Shown: in pieces, positions 16,522 through 24,441 of the stretch
How the letters are laid out: each line of letters opens with the position of its first letter
Numbering within the stretch: position 1 is the first letter of the stretch
Assembly: GCF_041200175.1 (NCBI RefSeq)
Contig: NZ_CP165727.1
Span: 1,240,001 to 1,304,000, forward strand
DNA length: 64,000 bases
Source: Streptomyces sp. R33
Lineage (GTDB): Bacteria > Actinomycetota > Actinomycetes > Streptomycetales > Streptomycetaceae
Direction: 5' to 3'
Program-made: the position numbers and the translations under genes
The notes under the pieces: generated by a model
Database searches by the model: none
The model's input: the letters and a program-made list of their open reading frames with translations, nothing else
Told to the model about the DNA's origin: nothing

Positions 16522-17315
16522 CGGCTGCGCCAGGGCTGGACGAGGAGGATGCCGCCGGTGCCGATGAGGCCGATGGTGTGGACGCAGCCTTTGTGCGTGG
16601 CGGCCGGGGCGGCCGGGGTGGGACGTGGGACCTGATCGCGATCCCGGTCGCGGTCCCGGTCGAGGAACGCCCGTACGGCGGCGCCGAGTCCGAGCAGCGG
16701 TTCGGCGGGCACCGCGCGGCCGGTGGCCACCTGCCAGCCGGCGTGGTCGTTGAAGGGGTTCACGTCGGTCAGGGCGTTCCACGCGAGCAGGTCGGCGAAG
16801 GACGGGGAGAGCAGCGCGAACGCCCGCTCCGCTCCCCGGTCCCGCACGAGTCGGCGGAACACCCGGACGGCCGCCGCCTGCCGGTCCTCGTCCACGGCGC
16901 GCAGGATCGCCGCGCAGTCGGGGTCGTCCAGCAGATCGGGGCGGCCCGCGCTCGCCACCCGGATCCGGGCCTTGAGGCCGCAGACGGCGAGGCTGACGGC
17001 GAGGCTCTCGCGGCCGGTGAGGATCCCCGCGAACCAGCCGGCCCGCGCGACACCCCGGCCGCGCGGGGCCCAGCCCAGGCCCGCCGGATCGGTGAGGGTG
17101 CGCAGCAGGGTGCGCCAGCCGCGCCGGGAGCGGGCGCGGGCACGGGCCCTGCGGCGGCCCAGGGCTGCGGCCGGGAGTCGGGGGCCGAGGGCCAGTTCGG
17201 AGGCGTGCCGGGCGGCTTCGCCGACGGCGTCGGCGGCCTCGGCGAGCTCGCGGCACAGGGCGTCGAGCAGCTCGGCGTCCGGGTCGGTGGGCGCGGAGGT
17301 CGCGGCGTCGGACAT
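16518..17315 (-). CDS. Hypothetical protein linked to the P450-like and WXG-like genes
   Basis: A 265-residue protein with a good ribosome site (GCGAGGA). The N-terminal 50 residues form an acidic Ala-rich helix. A strongly basic patch (RRRARARARSRRGWR) and a moderately hydrophobic segment (AGWFAGILTGRESLAVSLAV) follow. The middle holds FADLLAWNALTDVNPFNDHAGW. A short RDRDRDRD repeat and a glycine-rich hydrophobic tail (HTIGLIGTGGILLVQPW) close it. No family was recognised. It starts 35 bases after the P450-like gene and overlaps the WXG-like gene, so the three are probably one transcript. It could be a WXG partner or membrane-associated factor. Confidence 0.7.
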   Translation of the reverse strand: MSDAATSAPTDPDAELLDALCRELAEAADAVGEAARHASELALGPRLPAAALGRRRARARARSRRGWRTLLRTLTDPAGLGWAPRGRGVARAGWFAGILTGRESLAVSLAVCGLKARIRVASAGRPDLLDDPDCAAILRAVDEDRQAAAVRVFRRLVRDRGAERAFALLSPSFADLLAWNALTDVNPFNDHAGWQVATGRAVPAEPLLGLGAAVRAFLDRDRDRDRDQVPRPTPAAPAATHKGCVHTIGLIGTGGILLVQPWRSR

Positions 17316-17350
17316 GGAATCCTCGCGGGATGTCGGTGGGGAGGGTGGCG

Positions 17351-18616
17351 TCAGCGGCGGGTGAGGGTGAGCCGGATGCCGCGCGGGTCCAGCGCCACGG
17401 GCAGCGGTCCGGGCGGGTCGAGCACCGGACGGGTGCCCGTGATGCGGCGCCGGCGCAGGACCTCGGCGCACAGCGCGGTGGTGATCAGCAGGCCCAGCCG
17501 GTCGCCCGGGCAGCGGCCCGGGCCGTGCCCGAACGGAGCCATCCGGATGTCCTCGTCCGCGCCGGGGGTCTTCCAGCGGCCCGGGACGAAGACGTGCGGG
17601 GCGGGCACGTGTTCCGGGTCGCGCTGGTGGAAGTGGGCGGGCAGCAGGACGGAGGTGCCGGCCGGGTGGCGCACGCCCCTCCACTCGGTCTCGGCGCGGG
17701 TGACCCGGATCAGGTCGGGCACCGCGGGGTACAGGCGCAGGCACTCCCGTACGCAGGCGCGCAGCCGGGGCAGCTCCCCCGGGGCCGCCGATCCGGCGGC
17801 TTCCGCCGCAGCCGCGTCCTGTTCGGCGGGATGGGCGGCGAGCAGGAGCAGGGTGCGCAGCAGGGTCGCGGGGATGCAGTCCATGGCCCGCAGGGCCCGC
17901 TCCTCGCGGTCGGCGTACGCGCCGGCCCGGCCGAGCCGGGTGTGCCCGTCGGCCGCCCCGGCACGCTCCCGGCCTCGGCGGCGCAGGCGGCCGAGCAGGC
18001 CGGTGAGTTGCTCGTCCCCCGCGGCGGCGGCGTCGCCGAGCACGATGCGCCGGGCGGTGCGGGCCACGGTGTGCCGGACGCGGGCCAGGTCGAGGGTGGC
18101 GGCGGCGGTGAGGTGCCGGGCCTCCTCGGCGACGATGCTGCTGACGGCTCCGCACGGGCGGATCCCGCCGGCGCCGGGCGACGGCACCGCGGCTTCGGTG
18201 TCGGCCTCGGCGTCGGCCTCGGCTTCGTAGAACTGCCGCAGTTCCTGCCGGTCCAGCAGGACGAGCACGGCCCCTGACAGCCCGCGGACGAGGACGGGAG
18301 CCCCGCCGTGGCGGGCCCGCAGGGCGCGCAGCGCGTCGGCGGAGAAGACCGGGCGGGCACCGCCGGAGCCCCGGACGAAGAGCGGGAGGGCGCGGCCGGC
18401 GACGAACCGGACGGACCCGGCGCGCCCGGTCCGCGCCTGCTGTCCGCGCGAAACGGCCGACTGGGTCGTACCAGGACCGGTCACGGCTGCACCACCTCCC
18501 CGGGATCGGGCCGCCGGAGGCCGCGCGGGGCGGCCGTTCCGGGCGACGGGGTCCTCCGGCGGGCGCCGGCGCCGTACGCGCAGCACGTCGAGGGCGGCCT
18601 CGTGAAGCGTGCGCAT
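17351..18616 (-). CDS. Cytochrome P450-like protein
   Basis: Up to 421 residues. The P450 core motifs are in the C-terminal third: RACVRECLRLYP (the ExxR helix), HVFVPGRWK (PERF-like region) and FGHGPGRCPGDRLG, the haem-binding loop with its axial Cys. The usual I-helix motif (A/G-G-x-D/E-T) is not evident; RAMDCIPATLLRTLLLLAAH occupies that place. Two strong ribosome sites compete: GGAGGT before the ATG at 18616 and GGGAGGTGG before an in-frame GTG at 18484, so a shorter 377-residue form is possible. An Ala/Glu/Asp repeat lies near residue 135. Redox partners are not adjacent. It leads the operon with the 265-residue and WXG-like genes. Confidence 0.75.
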   Translation of the reverse strand: MRTLHEAALDVLRVRRRRPPEDPVARNGRPARPPAARSRGGGAAVTGPGTTQSAVSRGQQARTGRAGSVRFVAGRALPLFVRGSGGARPVFSADALRALRARHGGAPVLVRGLSGAVLVLLDRQELRQFYEAEADAEADTEAAVPSPGAGGIRPCGAVSSIVAEEARHLTAAATLDLARVRHTVARTARRIVLGDAAAAGDEQLTGLLGRLRRRGRERAGAADGHTRLGRAGAYADREERALRAMDCIPATLLRTLLLLAAHPAEQDAAAAEAAGSAAPGELPRLRACVRECLRLYPAVPDLIRVTRAETEWRGVRHPAGTSVLLPAHFHQRDPEHVPAPHVFVPGRWKTPGADEDIRMAPFGHGPGRCPGDRLGLLITTALCAEVLRRRRITGTRPVLDPPGPLPVALDPRGIRLTLTRR

Positions 18617-18897
18617 CCGTGTACCTCCGCGCGCAGCCGGAAACCAACGGTCGGTGACATCGAGCTCACCGTACGTCGGCCTCGCGGCGACCGCGCCCCG
18701 AGCACCACGCGCGCGGGTCCGGCCCCACGAGCAGCGCGGCGACGCCGAACCCGGGCGGAGAGGGAGGTATGAGGTGCAGGCGTCGCGCCCAGCGCCCAGG
18801 CCGACCGGCGCCGCCGCACGGGCGTCACCGCCTCGTCGACCGGCGTCCCCCGCTCGACGAGCACCTCCCCTCCTCGCCCTCTGGCCTCGAGGTGCGC

Positions 18898-19788
18898 TCA
18901 GGGAGAGGGGGTCGGTGCGAAGGCGGCGTCGCGGAACGTCTGGCGGAGGGGGCCCGGGGGGTGGGTGGGGAGGAGGATCGCCCAGCGGTGGAGGCGGGGG
19001 GACACCCAGACCGCGGGGGCTTCACCGTACGACCAGGTGCCGTGCCGGGACGGGTGCCAGAGCAGGCCCCGGGAGGGGGTCAACTCGCCCGTCCGGATGC
19101 GGAGGGACTCGGTGATCCAGGCGCGGGAGACGGGGTGGTCCACCGAGGAGACGAGGTGGACCAGGAAACGGCCGAGGTCGGCCAGCGGGGCGCGCAGGGT
19201 GCCGTCGGCGAAGCGGGTGCCGGTCATGCCGAGGGGGTGCCAGATGCGGGTGGCGGCGAGCTCGGCGAGGGGACTGCCGGTGAGGTGCTCGGCGAGACGG
19301 GTGAGGGCGGCGTGGGCCACGGGGCCGGTGGAGTGGCTGAGCAGGTGGTGGGTGGTGACGCCGGGTTCGGCTTCGACCCCGTACGCAGCGAGGGGGGTGT
19401 GCAGCCGCAGCTCGTTCTCGGCGACGAGGCTGCCGATCACGGGCCACAGCGCGAGCACGGGAACCAGCCCGCCGACGTCGAGGGCCGAGCCGTCACCCGC
19501 CGTGCCGCCGTGAACCCCGCCCGGCCCCCCGAAGGCCCACACCGCATCGGGATCCGCGCCCTGCACCACGTCCCGGACCCGCTCCGCCACGCAGACCGCA
19601 CCGACGGGGTCGGCCAGGTCCGCCCCGCAGACCGCGTCGGCCACCCGGCCCGCGCCGGCCGTGGCGGCCCCACGGCCCCCGCCGGCCCGCTCGGCACCGT
19701 CGGTTGGCATGACCGCGTCGGCCACATCGGCTCGCGCGGCTGTGTCGGCCGGCTCGGCCGCATCGGCATGGTCGCTCTGGAGCGTCAT
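18898..19788 (-). CDS. Degenerate beta-lactamase-fold serine hydrolase
   Basis: A 296-residue protein. The first 100 residues are low-complexity Ala/Asp/Gly. The rest follows the class C beta-lactamase/DD-peptidase pattern: LVAENELRLHTPLAAYGVE, HHLLSHSTG, LAATRIWHPLGMTGTRF and a C-terminal GLLWHPS...SYGEAPAVWVSP. The active-site Ser-x-x-Lys appears as S-A-L-D before that region, and the stretch between HLLSHSTG and the Tyr-x-Asn region is about 50 residues shorter than normal, with the Tyr missing. It is therefore probably not an active hydrolase, and could be a decaying gene or a binding protein. It is divergent from the ATP-grasp gene. Confidence 0.65.
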   Translation of the reverse strand: MTLQSDHADAAEPADTAARADVADAVMPTDGAERAGGGRGAATAGAGRVADAVCGADLADPVGAVCVAERVRDVVQGADPDAVWAFGGPGGVHGGTAGDGSALDVGGLVPVLALWPVIGSLVAENELRLHTPLAAYGVEAEPGVTTHHLLSHSTGPVAHAALTRLAEHLTGSPLAELAATRIWHPLGMTGTRFADGTLRAPLADLGRFLVHLVSSVDHPVSRAWITESLRIRTGELTPSRGLLWHPSRHGTWSYGEAPAVWVSPRLHRWAILLPTHPPGPLRQTFRDAAFAPTPSP

Positions 19789-19958
19789 GGTTCCCCACGC
19801 TAGCCACCCGCCGACCGCCCTCGCGAGAGCGTCGCCATGAACTCGGCGCTGATTCGCCCCCGGGCCACCCGAATGCCAGCCACGTGCCGCCCGGCGGCCG
19901 ACGCCGATGGCCGACGGCGGGCTGCCCTCGGCCCGGCCGTGCCCGCGGCCGGAAAAGC

Positions 19959-20654
19959 ATGTGTTGTTCGGCGGGGGCCGCCCGCGCGCGCGGGCTGGAC
20001 ACCGTACGGCTGGACACCTTCGCCGTGCCCGACGGGCTGCGCGCACGGCATGTGCATGCCGGTCCGGCCTTCGCCGACGTCGTGGCGCCGCCGCTCGGGA
20101 TCGGCCTGCTGGAGGCCCCGGCGGACTGGCTGGCGCGGCTGCCGCAGGAGTTCACCGGGCGGGAGGTCCGCCTGATCCCGATCCGCGAGGCCTACGCACT
20201 GCGCCGGCCCGTCTTCGTGAAGTCGCCGAACGACAAGTCGATCCCGGCCCTCGTCTACGCCGACGGCTCCCGCCTCCCCGGCCCCGACGCCGTGGACCCG
20301 GAGACCGAGGTGCTGGTCAGCGACGTCGTGCGCTTCACGGCCGAGTACCGGACGTACCTCCTCGACGGCGCCGTGCACACCGCGGGCCGCTACGCGGAGG
20401 ACGGCAGCCTGAGCCTCGGCCCGGCGGCTCCTGAGGCGGTGGCCTTCGCCGAGCGGCTGCCCTTCGTCACCCTCCCGTCCGCGATCGTCGTCGACGTCGG
20501 CGTCGCGGACGGCCGCTGGTCGGTGATCGAGGCCAACGCCGCCTGGGCCAGCGGCATGTACACCTGCGATCCGCAGCGCGCCCTCGACGTCGTCCTGCGC
20601 GCCGCGGCCCCGCTGCACACCGTCGCGGAGCGCGACCGGCCGTTCCTGCGGTGA
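19959..20654 (+). CDS. ATP-grasp domain protein (DUF4343-like)
   Basis: A 231-residue protein; the start is uncertain because upstream in-frame starts exist in a region antisense to the neighbour's promoter. The visible pattern is that of small actinobacterial ATP-grasp proteins: RRPVFVKSPNDKSIPA (nucleotide-binding Lys), TEVLVSDVVRFTAEYRTYLLDG, and VVDVGVADGRWSVIEANAAWASG, where Glu and Asn supply the metal ligands, ending in the typical CDPQRALDVVLRA. Substrate unknown. A strong hairpin lies just after the stop. Confidence 0.75.
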   Translation: MCCSAGAARARGLDTVRLDTFAVPDGLRARHVHAGPAFADVVAPPLGIGLLEAPADWLARLPQEFTGREVRLIPIREAYALRRPVFVKSPNDKSIPALVYADGSRLPGPDAVDPETEVLVSDVVRFTAEYRTYLLDGAVHTAGRYAEDGSLSLGPAAPEAVAFAERLPFVTLPSAIVVDVGVADGRWSVIEANAAWASGMYTCDPQRALDVVLRAAAPLHTVAERDRPFLR

Positions 20655-20661
20655 CACGGGA

Positions 20662-20691
20662 GGGGCGGGGCGCCCCACGGCGCCCCGCCCC
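20662..20691. terminator. Bidirectional hairpin terminator
   Basis: A perfect 13-bp GC-rich stem (20662-20674 with 20679-20691) with a CCAC loop lies between the convergent ATP-grasp and subtilase genes. It is followed by AAAA on the plus side and can act in both directions. Confidence 0.85.
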
Positions 20692-20713
20692 CGAAAAGAC
20701 CCGCCCGACCGCG

Positions 20714-23700
20714 TCAGCTCTTGTCGGGGCGGTCCGTCACCCGCAGGGAGTTCAGCAGCGGCTTGCCGTAGCCCCCGTGCGCGACGAAGCGGACGTTGAG
20801 CACCCCGTCCGTGACCGTGACCGTGTACGTCCGGGTCAGGGCCGTGTACGTGCCCGCCTCCAGCGAGATGTCCAGCGACGGCAGGACCTGCGTGCCCTCG
20901 GCCAGGACGTCGAAGACGCGCTTGTTCGGCTTCGTCGAGGACAGCTCCGCGAAGCCGAGCTCCACGGTGTACGTGCCGTTCGGGACGTTGTCGAAGCGGT
21001 ATTCGTACATGCCCTCACGGGCGTTGCGGAACAGCTTCTGCTCGGCCGTGCCGGCGATGGTGCGGCCGGTGGCGTTCACCGAGGAGTTGCCCTGGTAGCC
21101 GTACGACCCGGCCGTGTACTTGCGGTCCGGGGACCAGCTGTCGCCCAGGGTGTCCGTGGCCGTGTAGTCGGAGCCCGCGTCCAGGGCGACCTGGTAGCGC
21201 GGGACGACGACCTTGACCGGCACCGTGAGCACCGGCGCCCGCCCACTGGCCGAGGTGATCTTCAGGTCGGCCGTGAGGACCGTCCCGGCAGCCAGACCCT
21301 TGGTGTCCACAGCCAGCGTGACCGCGGCCTTGCCACCGGTCGGCAGGTTCCCCGTCCCCGGGGTGGCCGTCAGCCAGGCCGCGTCCTCGGTCACCGTGAA
21401 GTCCGTGCCGAGGCCCGGGTTGGTGAGGTCGAGGGTGCGGGTCCGCTTCTGGTCCGCGGGGAGGACGACCTCCACCGCGGGTTTGGCGGCGGTGACCCGG
21501 CCCGTGCGCAGCGACTGCGTCACCGTCGTGACGTCGGCCGCCTTGACGTCGACCGTCGCCGCCGCGGATTCGTACGAGGGGGCGGTGAGGGACACCGCCC
21601 GCGCCCCGGACGGGCTCTGGACGACGTATCCGCCGTCCGCCGCCGTGGTCGCCGACACCGCCGTGTCGCCGGTGCCCACGGTCACCGTGGCTCCCGCGAC
21701 GCCGTTGCCGTCGTTCGCGTCGAGCACCCGGCCCGCGACCACGCCGCTCTTGGTGGTCCGGAAGGCGATGGCGAGCCCGTCGGTGACGACCGCCTGGTTG
21801 AAGGAGTACTTGAAGGCGTCCGTGCCCGCTGCGTTCTCCACGCCGACCGTGGCCGTGGAGCCGCCCTTGATGCCGGTGCCGCCGGTCCCCTTGTACGTGT
21901 AGGCGACGGTGCCGTCCTCGCCGATCGCCGCCGAGAAGGAGAACTTGTCGGTCTGCGCCGACCAGTGGGACACCTCGCGCCACTCGATCACGTACGTCCG
22001 GTGCGGGGCGGTGCCGGTGACGGCGGTGAAGACGCCCGAGCCGCTGCCGGCCGCGCCGACGACCAGGTCGTCCCAGAACGGGTACAGGGCCGCGTTGGGC
22101 GTGGCCGTGCTCGGGATGTCCCCGTTGATGTCACCGGTGTTGTTTCCGCCGAAGCTGACCGTGCCGTTCGTCCCGATCCAGGCCTGGCCGTACGTCTTGC
22201 CGTACAGCGGGACGGGGAAGGGGAGGTCGACGCGCTCGGTGGTGTTGTCGCCGGTCAGCGCGAGCTGCCGGTCCCCCGCCGCGTACGGGCGGCTGCCCGC
22301 GGTGGAGCAGGCGTAGCCGTAGCCGTCGGTGCGCTCGGGCAGGGTGACCGCCACCGTGGTGTCGCCGGCGACGGTGGTCGTGGCGCTGCCGCCGGTGACG
22401 CAGCGGGAGGAGTGCGCGGCCCGTACCTCGTACGTGCCGTGCGGCAGGGTGACCTCGAAGCGGCCCTGCGCGTCGGCGGTCGCGGTCACCGGGGTGTCCG
22501 TGACGGTGACGGTGGCGCCCGCGGCTGGTCCGGCGGCCGAGGTGACGGTGCCGGTGAGCTTGCCGGAGGGGGCCTGGGTGAGGGTGAAGTCACCGGTGGC
22601 GGTGGCGTTCTCGGTCACCGTCGCCGTGGCGGTCTCCTGGCCGTAGCCGAACTTGGCGGCCGTCAGGGTGTAGGCGCCGACCGACAGGGAGCGGAAGGTG
22701 TAGCTGCCGTCGGCCGCGGTGGTCGTCGTACGGGCGATCGGTCCGGTGGCGGTGACCTTCGCGCCCGCGACCGGCTGTCCGCCGGAGCGGACGGTGCCGG
22801 AGACGGCGCCGATGGCGCCGCGCGGGGCGCCCGAGACGGCGGCGAGCGCGTCGAGCTTGCCCTCGCCGAAGACGTTGTTGTCGGCGGCGTTGCCGCCGCA
22901 CTGGCCGTTGTCGGTGTCCTGGGCGGTGCCGTTCAGCAGCTGCTCGGTCTGCGCGACGTCGCCTTCGAGGGCGGGTGCGGCGGACCAGAGCAGGGCCACG
23001 GTGGCCGCGGTGTGCGGTGAGGCCATCGAGGTGCCGGAGAAGGCCTCGTACCCGCCTCCGGGGACGGAGGAGCGGACGTTCACGCCGGGGGCCGCGATGT
23101 CGGGCTTGATGATGCCGCCGGGTCCCGCGCCGCGCGAGGAGAACGGCGCGATCGCGCCGTTGATGTCGAAGGCGCCGGAGCTGTAGGAGCTCGCGTAGTC
23201 GCCGGGCGATCCGCTGGTGGCGCAGCCGGGGCCGGAGTTCCCGTTGGAGAAGGCGGGGAAGATGCCGGCGGCGCGCCAGGCGTCGACGATCTGCTGGTAC
23301 CAGTCGTCGTGCGTCGCGCTGCCCCACGAGTTGTTGACGATGTGCGGGGCGAGGTCGGGGCGGGGGTTGCGGCCGTTCAGGTCGGTCGGGGCGACGATCC
23401 ACTGGCCGGCGGCGAGGAGGGAGGCCTCGGAGCAGGAGTTGGTCTCGCAGCCCTTCGCGGCGATCCATTTGGCGCCGGGAGCCACGCCGATCTTGTTGGC
23501 GCCGCCGTCGTCGCCGACCATCGTGCCCATGGTGTGGGTGCCGTGGTCGTTGTTGTCACAGGGGGCTGCGGTGGGGCAGACGCCGGCCGGGTCGAACCAG
23601 TTGTAGTCGTGGTCGTACGAGCCGTCGGCGTTCTTGCCGCGGTACTGGCCGTTCACGGCCGGGTGGGTGTAGTCGACGCCGCTGTCGATGTTGGCGACGA

Positions 23701-24277
23701 CGATGCCCTCGCCGCGCACCCCGAGCTGGTCCCAGACCTGCGGGGCCTTGATGCGGTCGACGTTCCACTCGACGGCGTCGGCGGCGGCCTTCTCCCGCTT
23801 GCCCTCGGCGGGCTTGGGGAGGGTGACCTTGTCGTCGGCGTCGATCCGGGAGACCTCGGGGCGCTGCGCGAGGGTTCCGGCGAGTTTCTGGCTGCCGACG
23901 ACGCGGACGGCGTTCACGATCCAGTACGAGGTGTACTCGGCCTTGGCGCCGTCCAGGGCTTTGATCACCTCGGCCTGGCTGCGCGCGGCGTGCTGCTGCT
24001 TGGCATGCAGAACCGTTTCTGCCTTGGCGGCGCGGGTCCGTTCCCTGCCCGCCGCCGAGAGGTCGGCGGCGCTGTCCAGGTAGACCCAGAAGGCGGCTTT
24101 GCCGGAGTCGTCGAGCTGGGTGCGGAGCTTCGGCTCGATCTTGCGCTCGGCCGCTCCGGGGGTGGGCCCGGGTTCCGGCGCGGCTGCCGCCACGCCCGCG
24201 CCGACGGGTAACAGCAGGGCTGCGGTGAGCGCGGCCAGCGCCGCGCGCAAGGATCGTCGTCTGTTGCGTTGGGCCAC
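20714..24277 (-). CDS. Secreted S8 (subtilisin-like) serine protease with C-terminal accessory domains
   Basis: A 1187-residue preproenzyme. I start at the GTG giving VAQRNRRRSLRAALAALTAA because GAGGAGG lies about seven bases upstream; an ATG 22 codons earlier lacks this. A Sec signal is followed by an inhibitor-I9-like propeptide and the catalytic triad: Asp in VVANIDSGVDYTHP (about 198), His in DNNDHGTHTMG (about 243), Ser in FSGTSMASPH (about 415). Downstream are three carboxypeptidase-regulatory-like beta repeats (GAKVTATGPIARTTTTAADG and similar) and a C-terminal malectin-like carbohydrate-binding domain beginning near YQVALDAGSDYTATDTLG. It is exported and probably degrades proteins bound to glycans. 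Confidence 0.95.
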   Translation of the reverse strand: MAQRNRRRSLRAALAALTAALLLPVGAGVAAAAPEPGPTPGAAERKIEPKLRTQLDDSGKAAFWVYLDSAADLSAAGRERTRAAKAETVLHAKQQHAARSQAEVIKALDGAKAEYTSYWIVNAVRVVGSQKLAGTLAQRPEVSRIDADDKVTLPKPAEGKREKAAADAVEWNVDRIKAPQVWDQLGVRGEGIVVANIDSGVDYTHPAVNGQYRGKNADGSYDHDYNWFDPAGVCPTAAPCDNNDHGTHTMGTMVGDDGGANKIGVAPGAKWIAAKGCETNSCSEASLLAAGQWIVAPTDLNGRNPRPDLAPHIVNNSWGSATHDDWYQQIVDAWRAAGIFPAFSNGNSGPGCATSGSPGDYASSYSSGAFDINGAIAPFSSRGAGPGGIIKPDIAAPGVNVRSSVPGGGYEAFSGTSMASPHTAATVALLWSAAPALEGDVAQTEQLLNGTAQDTDNGQCGGNAADNNVFGEGKLDALAAVSGAPRGAIGAVSGTVRSGGQPVAGAKVTATGPIARTTTTAADGSYTFRSLSVGAYTLTAAKFGYGQETATATVTENATATGDFTLTQAPSGKLTGTVTSAAGPAAGATVTVTDTPVTATADAQGRFEVTLPHGTYEVRAAHSSRCVTGGSATTTVAGDTTVAVTLPERTDGYGYACSTAGSRPYAAGDRQLALTGDNTTERVDLPFPVPLYGKTYGQAWIGTNGTVSFGGNNTGDINGDIPSTATPNAALYPFWDDLVVGAAGSGSGVFTAVTGTAPHRTYVIEWREVSHWSAQTDKFSFSAAIGEDGTVAYTYKGTGGTGIKGGSTATVGVENAAGTDAFKYSFNQAVVTDGLAIAFRTTKSGVVAGRVLDANDGNGVAGATVTVGTGDTAVSATTAADGGYVVQSPSGARAVSLTAPSYESAAATVDVKAADVTTVTQSLRTGRVTAAKPAVEVVLPADQKRTRTLDLTNPGLGTDFTVTEDAAWLTATPGTGNLPTGGKAAVTLAVDTKGLAAGTVLTADLKITSASGRAPVLTVPVKVVVPRYQVALDAGSDYTATDTLGDSWSPDRKYTAGSYGYQGNSSVNATGRTIAGTAEQKLFRNAREGMYEYRFDNVPNGTYTVELGFAELSSTKPNKRVFDVLAEGTQVLPSLDISLEAGTYTALTRTYTVTVTDGVLNVRFVAHGGYGKPLLNSLRVTDRPDKS

Positions 24278-24360
24278 GTGTGGTCCTCCTCGGACGCCGT
24301 GTGCAGGTTGTGCGGGAAGGGCGTGCGTGACGTGCGCGGTCATGGTGAAGGAGGGGTCAT

Positions 24361-24394
24361 GCTCATTACAAGAGGGCCTAATGAGCCGTATGCT
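24361..24394. promoter_or_regulatory. Candidate operator/promoter between subtilase and MFS genes
   Basis: A perfect inverted repeat GCTCATTA (24361-24368) and TAATGAGC (24379-24386) is separated by 10 bases. On the plus strand it overlaps a possible promoter TTACAA (24366-24371), 17 bp, TATGCT (24389-24394) for the MFS gene. This size and symmetry suit a TetR- or MarR-like repressor, but no such gene is adjacent. Confidence 0.55.
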
Positions 24395-24441
24395 GCGCGC
24401 CTGGGGTGGCCATCGCGGTCCCGGCGGGCCAGCCTGAAGAC

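Noticed and set aside
16640..16670. RDRDRDRD codon repeat in the 265-residue protein.
   Set aside because: A short in-frame microsatellite; no sign that it is a separate element.
18481..18864. A 127-codon minus-strand frame upstream of the P450-like gene.
   Set aside because: Basic, low-complexity product overlapping the P450-like gene's start; no ribosome site or family.
20651..23020. A 789-codon plus-strand frame.
   Set aside because: Antisense shadow of the subtilase, which has the full catalytic triad and clear domains.
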